A DNA stretch of 13,955 nt, from assembly GCA_934699305.1 (NCBI GenBank), contig CAKUWM010000046.1, positions 1-13,955 of the forward strand, given 5' to 3'. The DNA comes from an uncultured Saprospiraceae bacterium (GTDB lineage Bacteria; Bacteroidota; Bacteroidia; Chitinophagales; Saprospiraceae). The notes beneath the pieces were generated by a model. It made no database searches. It saw only the letters and a program-made list of their open reading frames with translations, and was not told the origin of the DNA. Positions within the stretch are counted from its first letter, which is position 1. Each line of letters starts with the position of its first letter. Shown piece after piece: positions 1 to 7,152 of this stretch. The translations under genes were made by a program, and so were the position numbers.

Positions 1-9
1 ATGAGGGTT

Positions 10-105
10 AATCCCGATGTACGAATCGTTTCAATGGTTTCTGTAAACCATTGATTACGAGTCGTAAATCGATTCCGAAATTGTCTAATGCGGGATTTGG
101 GTTAA
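10..105. repeat. Nested palindromic intergenic repeat, copy 1
   Basis: This stretch folds on itself at several levels. The centre is a perfect 10-base inverted repeat, TCAATGGTTT (31-40) and AAACCATTGA (45-54), around a CTGT loop. Outside it, ACGAATCG (21-28) faces CGAGTCGT (58-65) with one mismatch, and AATCCCG (10-16) faces CGGGATT (91-97). A diverged second copy lies at about 441-537: over the 40 bases from 23 and from 456, 31 match. Similarity continues to an AATGCGG block in both. The function is unknown. It could be an interspersed intergenic repeat, a structured RNA or a protein-binding site. The repeat may begin left of the window. Confidence 0.6.
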
Positions 106-395
106 AACTTGGCTATAGGAGTTTATAATAAATTATACGAATTGTAACAAAAAATAGACCAAACTATTTTATTGTTTTCCATCGTAATACCGCTGATACT
201 TTTAAATAAGTCAATATGTCTTTTCCATTAATTGGTATATAATAAAAGTCAAATCGTTATTAAAGATGAAAGTATAGACCAGAGAGGGTAAACGTGTGAA
301 ACCACAATTTAAATTCAAATCAAAGTGATTATACCTGTAGATTGATAATAAAGTTTTTAAGAGAAGCAGTCCAATTTTCCAATTTAATCCCAAAT
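106..395. other. AT-rich intergenic stretch, no gene recognised
   Basis: This gap between the two palindromic repeat copies is very AT-rich. The only open frame, 60 codons on the minus strand (211-393), has no recognisable motif, no signal peptide of usual shape and no clear promoter, so it is not called. No tRNA, CRISPR or insertion-sequence signature is visible. Confidence 0.5.
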
Positions 396-432
396 TCAGC
401 AGTAAAGGTTTTGAAAAACCGTATAGTGCTGA
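396..432. repeat. Nested hairpin in the intergenic region
   Basis: An inner stem GGTTT (407-411) / AAACC (416-420) closes a TGAA loop. An outer stem TCAGCA (396-401) / TGCTGA (427-432) encloses it, with a short A-rich internal loop between them. Neither strand has a T-run directly after the hairpin, so it does not look like an ordinary intrinsic terminator. It sits just left of repeat copy 2 and about 100 bases beyond the porV stop. Its role is unknown. Confidence 0.4.
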
Positions 433-440
433 TTATAAGG

Positions 441-537
441 GACGTATCGATTTAGGAGTCGTTTCAATATTTTTTTGAAATCATTGATTACGAAACCTTT
501 ATCGTTTTAACATTTTCAAATGCGGAATATGATTTAA
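441..537. repeat. Nested palindromic intergenic repeat, copy 2 (diverged)
   Basis: This is the second, more decayed copy of the element at 10-105. It shares the GTCGTTTCAAT and CATTGATTACGA blocks and the AATGCGG block. The central palindrome has decayed to TTTCAA (462-467) / TTGAAA (475-480). Its right end runs into the porV stop codon, read on the minus strand at 534-536. In porV transcripts it would form the start of the 3' untranslated region and might help end transcription or stabilise the mRNA, but there is no classic T-run after the stem on the minus strand. Confidence 0.5.
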
Positions 538-1769
538 TTCAAATTAGGATCGTCGTCAACTTCAAAAGTACCAAAATCAAACATCAGCGTAAATCTCAAT
601 GTGTTGTCCAATGCACTCCTTGTATTTCCTGTAGGAACAAGATAAGAAAGGTTGAGGCCAAATGTCGTATATTTTAAGCCCAGCCCAAGCGTGAAATACT
701 TTTGGTTTCCTTTTAATGGACTTTCATATTGATATCCTGCTCTTAGAGCAAACTGGTCATTATACCAATATTCTGCTCCTACGCCAAATTGACATTCACG
801 TAATTCTTCCTTAAAACCTCCAGCTGCATCGGTAAATGAACCCAAAATTGCCGGTAATAGCGCCTTTTCTCTATAATCAGGTACTCCGTTTTGATTCTCA
901 TCTTTCAAAGAAGGATCCGGACTTGGTACCAATAATTTATTAAAGTCAACACCTAATGTTATACGATTGTATTGATCCATATCTACGTCCCAGGCTAATC
1001 CGATGCCTAAATTGGCAGGAAGCAGGTCACGAGCAGGTGATGCCTTGGTATATGAAATACGTCCACCTAAGTTGGTGATAGCAACACCCAATGCGAGATT
1101 ACTTTTAGTATTTGTCTTAAGAGGCGTACGATAAAATACGGATATGTCGGCAGCTCCGGTCTTGGCTGTCTGTACATCTACACCATTGACAATCTGACCG
1201 GTGGCTAAATTAGAATAAATAAATTTACCGGTAAGTGCACCAAACAACTTATCTCCAAGTGATCGGCTATAACCTACGGCAATCTCAAATTCATTGGGCT
1301 TGCCATATCCGATTATATTGCCCTGTGTGTCTGTAAAGGTAAAGTCTCCTAAAGAAAAATACCGCACAGAGGCAGAGATTGCTTCTTTTTTACTGAATTT
1401 ATAGTATCCTGACAAGTAGGCTAAAAAAATATCATTTAAACCTAATCCCTTTAACCATGGCACATAACTCAATGACATACCGCCATCCTTAGTTGATGTG
1501 GCCAGCTTGGCAGCGTTGAAGTGCATTGCATTGGCATCCGGCGATATAGCCATGCCGACTCCTCCCATTCCGGAAGTCCTGGCATCCGGGACGATTCTTA
1601 AAAAAGATGTTACCGTGGATATTGAGTTACGACAAGGCGAACCATCAGGTTCTATCCAATTGCCGGATCCGGTGGGGCTTTCAACACATGTGCCGGATGA
1701 TTGAGCGTATGAATCTTGACAAACAAATAAGGTGAGTAAGATAATTGAAAAGTGGATAAATACTTTCAT
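534..1769 (-). CDS. porV: T9SS outer membrane protein PorV (LptO)
   Basis: PorV is an outer-membrane beta-barrel of the FadL type. In the T9SS it collects secreted cargo from the translocon and hands it to the attachment complex with PorU. The protein has 411 residues, close to the usual family length. Residues 1-22 form a signal peptide ending YA before Gln23. The family hallmark is visible at about residues 56-90: FLRIVPDARTSGMGG followed by SPDANAMHFNAAKLA. The rest alternates in beta-barrel fashion with LGLNDIFLAYLSGYYKF, and ends in an aromatic-rich strand and an acidic tail. Oddly, a short linker between the signal peptide and the hallmark carries two cysteines (28 and 46) that could form a disulfide. 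The gene lies 93 bases downstream of porU on the same strand, so the two may be co-transcribed, though a promoter-like octamer sits in the gap. Identity is confident from the motifs; no alignment was run. Confidence 0.93.
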   Translation of the reverse strand: MKVFIHFSIILLTLFVCQDSYAQSSGTCVESPTGSGNWIEPDGSPCRNSISTVTSFLRIVPDARTSGMGGVGMAISPDANAMHFNAAKLATSTKDGGMSLSYVPWLKGLGLNDIFLAYLSGYYKFSKKEAISASVRYFSLGDFTFTDTQGNIIGYGKPNEFEIAVGYSRSLGDKLFGALTGKFIYSNLATGQIVNGVDVQTAKTGAADISVFYRTPLKTNTKSNLALGVAITNLGGRISYTKASPARDLLPANLGIGLAWDVDMDQYNRITLGVDFNKLLVPSPDPSLKDENQNGVPDYREKALLPAILGSFTDAAGGFKEELRECQFGVGAEYWYNDQFALRAGYQYESPLKGNQKYFTLGLGLKYTTFGLNLSYLVPTGNTRSALDNTLRFTLMFDFGTFEVDDDPNLN

Positions 1770-1808
1770 ATTATGATGTATGATGTATAACTTTGATTAA
1801 AATGACCG

Positions 1809-1816
1809 CAAATATA
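1809..1816 (-). promoter_or_regulatory. Possible porV promoter, -7 element TATATTTG
   Basis: Read on the minus strand, TATATTTG matches the Bacteroidota -7 consensus TAnnTTTG. It would give a leader of about 30 bases before the porV start at 1769. No TTTG or TTG lies at the usual 17-21 base distance upstream, so the call is weak. porV may depend on read-through from porU. Confidence 0.35.
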
Positions 1817-1862
1817 AACTGTTATTTCTGAATTTTATTGTTTGGTTAACAATTGTAATATA

Positions 1863-4800
1863 CTATTTCAATAAAACCAACTTTTGAAAATCCGATGTAA
1901 CTACTTTATTTTCTTTCAATAATGACTGATATATCTTGACTTTATATATATAAATTCCCTTGGCTAACTGATCGCCGTATGCGTCTTTTCCATCCCAAAT
2001 GCCCGTTTGAAACCGTTTTCCATTAGGGCTTAAGGGCTCTCTGATGGTTTTGATTAACTTGCCGGCAACAGTGAAAATATCAATTTGGGCTTCAATTGTG
2101 TTGTTTTGAGAATCAAATTCAAACATGAAGCTCGTGGCTGTTGTGAAAGGATTGGGGTAATTTAGTACATGTGTTATTGAGTTTTGTTCGCTATTGGAAA
2201 CTATAAATGCCACTTCTGCCTCTGCCTTATTGTTAGCAATGTCCCAAGCTCTCAATTTGAGCGTATATTCACCTGCTTCGAGCTTGTCCATTTGGTATTT
2301 AACTTCACCTTTTTTGTAATCGTCTTTGTCCGATACATAAAAGTCATTCATGATTTTCTCCGTGGATGCGTCCTGATTGAGCGTGCTAATAATTTCGTGC
2401 CCTATTTTACTTTTAGAAACATTTATTCCATAATCGTCACTCAATTTGGCAATCAATACAGGAGTTGTGTTGACGGTGCCGCCCTCTTTAAAGTTCAAGT
2501 CGTTGAGATAAAGCTCAATATGAGGTGGTTGATTGTCCGTAATAGGATTGTTGCTTTCACCGCCAATTTTTATTTTCGAATTATAACCGATGGCATCATA
2601 GATACCATTTTCGGCATAAAATACTAATTTCCCGGTATCGATGGCATAATTGATATCTTTAGGAACATAAAAATCTATTGTCCACAAGCCTTCTTTTACC
2701 GAGGCCTTGCCTTTAAAAAGGGAGTTGTTTTGAAATAAAATAGGATAATTGGTACCATTGCCATCATTTCCTCTGGCCAATAGATTAAATGCCTTGTCAT
2801 ATACTGTAACAGTAACAGTCCCATTGAAATCCTTAATAATCTCATTATTTCCACTTCGTACACTACCGCTGATTTTAATATAATCCAATGCACGTAAGGT
2901 GTCCGGAGCATTACCATTTAATTCTTTGTCATTTACCTTTTCCAAAACAACTTTTTCCTTAGGAAAGGCAAGTGTCATGGATGGATCGCCAAAAAGAACA
3001 AATGACAACCGATCCGCACCCGATGAGTTGTTTTTTGCGGTAGCTAATATTTCGCCATTGGACAGGTACGAGCCATTGGGTTTGCTATATATTATCTGGA
3101 ATAATTTGTTGATGAATACTTCGTTAGAGGATATATATACAGAGCGTGTAGTGGTCATAAGACCAATCATACCTGCTTCCGGTTTGGTAAAGCACAGTTT
3201 CCCTACTGAAGTGATTTCGGGATCGTCATACGTTGCAAAGGAGCATGTACCTGTAATAAATAATGGCAAACGATATGGATTTTTCATGCCATTGAGTGTT
3301 AATCGGTCAAATATTCTTTCCTGAGCAAGACCATCGACACCACCATGCCCAATGTAGTTAGCTATTAAGACACCGTTGTTAAATTGATCATTCATTGCTT
3401 GTACAGCAGTGGAGTAGCTTTGCCCTCCTAATGTCGATTCCTGTTTGAAAATATCCAAAAATATTTTTGAAAAATTAAGCATTGGATATGCAGACTTTAC
3501 TTTGGTATATAGCCTTTCCGATTGCACTATAAAATTATCACTGGTGGCGTTATCCCAATCGTCTGATATAAGCATTAAGTTATTACGCCAATCACCATAG
3601 GTATCTTTGTTGGTCTCGTATGTTTTTATTTTGTTGATAATGGACTGAGCCTGACTTTTATCTTGAATAGGAAATCGTCCGACAAAGACATCAATAGAAC
3701 CATTTTCAATCTCCCCTTCATTGTCATCCAGGAATCCATAATAGTCATCAGAAGGAATCGACCGGATAGGGTCAAAAATACTTCTTGGATATTCGTAAAC
3801 CGGAATATAATTAGAATTTACTTTATTGGAAACCGATGTAAAAGTCAGGTTTTTGTAGTCATAACTGCCGTCGCCAAATAATAATATGTATTTGAATACT
3901 TTAGGATCTCTCGTGTAAAACATCCTTGCCATGTCTCTTATCCCTGTTGGATCTTGTGCTCCTCCGGAAAATTCATTTTTTACTTGTTCAATATCTACGG
4001 CTACGACATTGATTCCTGATGTTTTACCTCTGTATGCCGCATATTGTTTAGCTTCATCTGCAAATTTTTGATGATATACAATGACCATATCAGGTGTTGG
4101 CATACCATGTATATTTTGTGGTTCTATTAAACCAATTTTCCCGGGAATCTTAATATCTGTCGGGGCAAAACAAATGAATTCTCTTTGCTGAGGATAAGGA
4201 GCAGTGATGTCTCCTTTGCCATTGGCGATGTTTAATGTAAAACGATTGATGTTGAATAGGTTGGTAATATCCCATATTACGGCATCGTTTGGTAAGCCAT
4301 TCAGGCTATATTGTATATTACCACTAATTCCGGGGTTGTTTAGTCTGAAAAAAATGGGTTCTTGAGACTTTGTAAGGTAGCGTTGCACATTAATTTCGGC
4401 GTAATCAGGCCAACCAAGGCTTTCGGTAGCGACTTGGGGGAAGCTATAAGAAATATTCAATTGACCACCTTTTTGAGTAAATGGCATCTTGCCCGAATTG
4501 TATGAAGCAACTCTTGATTCGGAGTCTTCGATATATGTAGAACCAAAGGGAATCTCGGAAGTTTGATTGTCCGCTTTCATTTGGATGGTTGATTTGGATT
4601 TACTCCTGACAGCAAATGCCATCTTTAAAGTTCCAATAGCTCCTGCAACGGCATTATCGACTTTAAATATATTGGTCATATCCACATTGCGTGATGTGCC
4701 GGTGATGAGTTCATCCATCCATATTTGCCCCGCACCTAAACGGGCATATTCCCTCAGAAGGTTTACCTTATCGACTTCGTATCTTTTGTAAAAATCATAA

Positions 4801-5744
4801 GAGTCAGTCTGAAGCAAATGTTCTGAAGGGCTGTTGGATACTTGAATTCTTTTGCCGGGCGAATCATTTATCTGAATAAAAAAATATTTATTGTCATCAT
4901 AAATATTCGTTTGACGCGTCATCGTGCTGTCAGTATCTTTGAAAACCTTATGCGGACCGGGTGAATAGAACAAAATGTAATCACTTGGATCCCATCGTCC
5001 ATCACTTTCTCCTTCAATAAATACAGCCACTTCAGCCAAATCATCAATGCGTGGTTGGCTGATTAATTCCGGGAGTGGTCCGACACCGGTGGTATAGAGA
5101 TGAATCCTGCGAGGGTCTAATCCCGATGTTGAGATGCCCAAGTCACTGAGGAGTTGGTTATCTATCTTATATATTCCCGCCTCAGTTGTACTTAATTTAT
5201 ATGTTGGAATGCTTTGTAAGATTGAATTGGAAGCGAATACTGGTGGATTGTTTCTTTGACTGATATTTTCAGAAAGTGTTATAGTAAAGACAATGGAGTC
5301 AAGTAATTGAAAGTTATTCATTGATGTCCATTTTCCCGGCAAGAAAGTAATTACGGTAGTATTGTTTTCACGCCCGCTCCAATTTTTAAAGGTAGGATTT
5401 ATCGTATTTAATCCATCATGGTAAGGGATGGTAAGCGAATTTTTATTAAAATATGGTATAAAGGTTACTTTGTCAGCTTGATAAGTTTTAGCAATGGGTA
5501 TTTGTGTAGAAATAAGGGCAATTTGATTATTTACATGAGCTTCACTAAAAGGGAAAATGAGGACACCTTTTTCTTTCAATCCATTGATTGCATCATCTTG
5601 ATATTCAACAAGGCTTAAAGTATGTGAAATTGTTGTCTGGCTTGACAGAGAGGTAATAGAAAAGAAAAAAGCATAACAGCAAATTAAATTTATGAAAAAT
5701 AATTTTGCTTTTCGAAAGAACAGTGATGGAATAATATCCTGCAT
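1863..5744 (-). CDS. porU: T9SS C-terminal signal peptidase/sortase PorU (peptidase family C25)
   Basis: PorU is the gingipain-family cysteine protease of the T9SS attachment complex at the cell surface. It removes the C-terminal signal of cargo proteins and joins them to lipopolysaccharide, working with PorV. The 1293-residue protein starts with a signal peptide (hydrophobic core about residues 15-32). A beta-rich region runs to about residue 540, followed by the C25 catalytic domain at about 550-925. The catalytic dyad is intact: His800 in NYIGHGG and Cys834 in FITGTCSF. Ig-like segments follow from about 930. The last roughly 100 residues (1191-1293) are themselves a T9SS-type C-terminal domain with LNYPNPF and a GIYIYKVKI strand, as is normal for PorU, in which this domain is known to be retained. 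Length is in the family's range. It is divergent from the PorP/SprF gene and 93 bases upstream of porV, a linkage also known from Flavobacterium. Confidence 0.94.
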   Translation of the reverse strand: MQDIIPSLFFRKAKLFFINLICCYAFFFSITSLSSQTTISHTLSLVEYQDDAINGLKEKGVLIFPFSEAHVNNQIALISTQIPIAKTYQADKVTFIPYFNKNSLTIPYHDGLNTINPTFKNWSGRENNTTVITFLPGKWTSMNNFQLLDSIVFTITLSENISQRNNPPVFASNSILQSIPTYKLSTTEAGIYKIDNQLLSDLGISTSGLDPRRIHLYTTGVGPLPELISQPRIDDLAEVAVFIEGESDGRWDPSDYILFYSPGPHKVFKDTDSTMTRQTNIYDDNKYFFIQINDSPGKRIQVSNSPSEHLLQTDSYDFYKRYEVDKVNLLREYARLGAGQIWMDELITGTSRNVDMTNIFKVDNAVAGAIGTLKMAFAVRSKSKSTIQMKADNQTSEIPFGSTYIEDSESRVASYNSGKMPFTQKGGQLNISYSFPQVATESLGWPDYAEINVQRYLTKSQEPIFFRLNNPGISGNIQYSLNGLPNDAVIWDITNLFNINRFTLNIANGKGDITAPYPQQREFICFAPTDIKIPGKIGLIEPQNIHGMPTPDMVIVYHQKFADEAKQYAAYRGKTSGINVVAVDIEQVKNEFSGGAQDPTGIRDMARMFYTRDPKVFKYILLFGDGSYDYKNLTFTSVSNKVNSNYIPVYEYPRSIFDPIRSIPSDDYYGFLDDNEGEIENGSIDVFVGRFPIQDKSQAQSIINKIKTYETNKDTYGDWRNNLMLISDDWDNATSDNFIVQSERLYTKVKSAYPMLNFSKIFLDIFKQESTLGGQSYSTAVQAMNDQFNNGVLIANYIGHGGVDGLAQERIFDRLTLNGMKNPYRLPLFITGTCSFATYDDPEITSVGKLCFTKPEAGMIGLMTTTRSVYISSNEVFINKLFQIIYSKPNGSYLSNGEILATAKNNSSGADRLSFVLFGDPSMTLAFPKEKVVLEKVNDKELNGNAPDTLRALDYIKISGSVRSGNNEIIKDFNGTVTVTVYDKAFNLLARGNDGNGTNYPILFQNNSLFKGKASVKEGLWTIDFYVPKDINYAIDTGKLVFYAENGIYDAIGYNSKIKIGGESNNPITDNQPPHIELYLNDLNFKEGGTVNTTPVLIAKLSDDYGINVSKSKIGHEIISTLNQDASTEKIMNDFYVSDKDDYKKGEVKYQMDKLEAGEYTLKLRAWDIANNKAEAEVAFIVSNSEQNSITHVLNYPNPFTTATSFMFEFDSQNNTIEAQIDIFTVAGKLIKTIREPLSPNGKRFQTGIWDGKDAYGDQLAKGIYIYKVKIYQSLLKENKVVTSDFQKLVLLK

Positions 5745-5770
5745 AAATACGTATTAATATCCTAAAAAGA

Positions 5771-5826
5771 ATCGTTCTAAGAAACCGTTACTTTTAATTC
5801 AAAATAGTTGTAAAAATAAGAACGAT
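5771..5826. repeat. Inverted repeat in the predicted porU leader
   Basis: ATCGTTCT (5771-5778) and AGAACGAT (5819-5826) are perfect 8-base inverted arms 40 bases apart. Both lie in the predicted untranslated leader of porU, between its putative -7 element and the start codon at 5744. They could pair in the RNA or form two half-sites for a regulator. No function is known. Confidence 0.35.
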
Positions 5827-5853
5827 GGTTGCCAAATAATATTTTAAATTTTG

Positions 5854-5890
5854 TTGCAAATATAATATATTAACATATTTAGGTTTGCAA
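5854..5890. repeat. Inverted repeat TTGCAAA-N23-TTTGCAA in the divergent porU/porP promoter region
   Basis: Perfect 7-base arms at 5854-5860 and 5884-5890 surround an AT-only to AT-rich spacer. The left arm overlaps the putative -7 element of porU. The right arm contains the TTTG that serves as -33 element for the PorP/SprF gene and the TTG that may serve porU. This placement would suit an operator controlling both divergent genes, but it may also arise simply because both promoters use TTTG. Confidence 0.4.
5857..5890 (-). promoter_or_regulatory. Putative porU promoter
   Basis: On the minus strand the octamer TATATTTG (5864 down to 5857) fits the Bacteroidota -7 consensus. A TTG at 5890-5888 lies 23 bases upstream, slightly farther than the usual 17-21. 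The start site would fall near 5850, giving porU a leader of roughly 105 bases. Confidence 0.4.
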
Positions 5891-5912
5891 TTTTGAAGTC
5901 ATACTATATTTG
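5884..5912 (+). promoter_or_regulatory. Putative PorP/SprF promoter (TTTG-N17-TATATTTG)
   Basis: TTTG at 5884-5887 and TATATTTG at 5905-5912 form a Bacteroidota-type -33/-7 pair with a 17-base spacer. Transcription would begin around 5918, leaving about 25 bases before the ATG at 5943. The longer reading frame would begin at a TTG (5910) inside this -7 element, which argues for the ATG at 5943. Confidence 0.55.
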
Positions 5913-5942
5913 TATTACATTTGGAGTTTTAAACCGTACATT

Positions 5943-6944
5943 ATGGGTAAGTTAATAGCTGTATTGAGTTTTGTTTTATGTTCCTTGGCTGTTGATGCGC
6001 AGGATCCTGTATTTTCACAGTTTTATGCTCATCCTTTAGAATTAAATCCTGCTTTGGCCGGAAATAGTGGAGGGACACGAATAGGAGTAAACTATCGTAA
6101 TCAATATAATTTACTTTCATCAAATTATGTGACCTATGCAATCGGTGCTGACCAATATCTGCCTTCTCTAAATAGTGGAGTGGGGATTTCATTGATGGCA
6201 GACGAAGCTGGTCAAGGCATATATAAGACGTATAATGGAGAGCTTTCTTATTCTTATGAAGTGAGGTTCAAAGATGATACTAAGGTCAGAATGGGTATTC
6301 AGGTAGGATTTATTAATGTATCACTTGATTATGAAAGGTTTTTGTTTATGGATCAGATAGATCCGGTTCATGGACCGATCAGTCCCGGTGGATTGCCATA
6401 TCCTTCTGCAGAAATTCCACCTGATTTCAAAAATAAAACCTCACTAGATATGGGTGCAGGAGGTGTGGTTAGCAATGAAAAATTTTACGTCGGTGTAGGA
6501 ATAAAACATGCCAATCGTCCGGATATTAACTTTTATTCAGCAGAAAGCAATACTAAAAAAGGGATGGCAATGAGGCTAACTGCAATGGGAGGCTTTAGAA
6601 TTTCTATTGGGCAAGAGCGCTATGGGCGTCGTTCTGAGATGGCAATAGTTCCCAATATCCTCGTCGTAAAACAATCCACTTTGGGACAGGTTAATGTAGG
6701 AGCATTGGTAGAAATGAGATCCTTGAATTTCGGATTATATTATCGAAATGGCTTTTATAATCCTGACGCCGTCATCGCAGTGGTGGGATACAATGCAGGG
6801 GCATTTAAGGTCGGATATAGTTATGATGCTACTATAAGCAAATTAGGGATTGGCTCGGGCGGTGCCCATGAATTGAGTCTTAGTTATGTATTTTATCAGG
6901 ATAATGGTGGAAAATACCATGACTGTACAAAGATATTTAGATAA
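5943..6944 (+). CDS. PorP/SprF-family type IX secretion outer membrane protein
   Basis: Members of this family are outer-membrane beta-barrels that act with the T9SS. PorP of Porphyromonas belongs to the core machine, and SprF of Flavobacterium is needed to secrete the adhesin SprB. The 333-residue protein has a signal peptide cut after Ala19 (LAVDA before QDP). The family signature follows at once: QDPVFSQFYAHPLELNPALAG, then GVNYRNQYN. The C-terminal part has the usual GGAHELSLSYVF strand, but continues for about 13 residues with a lone cysteine (328). The ATG at 5943 is chosen because the upstream TTG lies in the promoter and because it begins a clean signal peptide. No large adhesin gene lies next to it, so whether it is the general PorP or a cargo-specific SprF-like paralogue cannot be decided here. 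It diverges from porU and runs in the same direction as gldJ. Confidence 0.88.
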   Translation: MGKLIAVLSFVLCSLAVDAQDPVFSQFYAHPLELNPALAGNSGGTRIGVNYRNQYNLLSSNYVTYAIGADQYLPSLNSGVGISLMADEAGQGIYKTYNGELSYSYEVRFKDDTKVRMGIQVGFINVSLDYERFLFMDQIDPVHGPISPGGLPYPSAEIPPDFKNKTSLDMGAGGVVSNEKFYVGVGIKHANRPDINFYSAESNTKKGMAMRLTAMGGFRISIGQERYGRRSEMAIVPNILVVKQSTLGQVNVGALVEMRSLNFGLYYRNGFYNPDAVIAVVGYNAGAFKVGYSYDATISKLGIGSGGAHELSLSYVFYQDNGGKYHDCTKIFR

Positions 6945-7012
6945 ATATGCATTTTTACAAAAGATAATATCATAAAATGGTGTTAAAAGCGTTAAAAAAA
7001 ATGTAGGTAAAA

Positions 7013-7043
7013 TTTTGCACAGAATTAATTAGTTGTATCTTTG
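7013..7043 (+). promoter_or_regulatory. gldJ promoter (TTTTG-N18-TATCTTTG)
   Basis: TTTTG at 7013-7017 and TATCTTTG at 7036-7043, 18 bases apart, are the best match in the window to the Bacteroidota housekeeping promoter. Transcription would start near 7049, so the gldJ leader is about 100 bases long. It contains a small CAATA-TTT-TATTG hairpin at 7081-7093. No clear terminator separates the preceding PorP/SprF gene, so read-through is possible as well. Confidence 0.65.
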
Positions 7044-7152
7044 ACCTTCTAAAATTAAACAAGTAGAATTACAGTGAAGCCAATATTTTATTGATTTTAC
7101 CCCGTAAAGTTGATGAATAGTGGATAACTGGCTAAAAACAGATTATTTAAAA

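Noticed and set aside
211..393. 60-codon open frame on the minus strand in the left intergenic region
   Set aside because: It has no recognisable motif and no promoter, and its composition is what AT-rich noncoding DNA would give. It lies between two palindromic repeats.
10..537. Reading the repeat pair as ends of an insertion sequence or composite element
   Set aside because: The copies are in direct orientation, diverged, and enclose no transposase or clear target duplication.
1498..1704. Open frame on the plus strand inside porV
   Set aside because: It is antisense to the conserved PorV N-terminus and has no independent support.
2184..2627. 147-codon open frame on the plus strand inside porU
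   Set aside because: It is the opposite-strand shadow of the well-supported porU gene and shows no domain. The same holds for 2899-3324, 3663-3881, 4567-4791 and 5418-5618.
7120..7152. GTG start giving an 11-residue longer GldJ
   Set aside because: The extra residues are hydrophilic and would precede the lipoprotein signal peptide. The ATG at 7153 gives a normal lipobox at Cys21.
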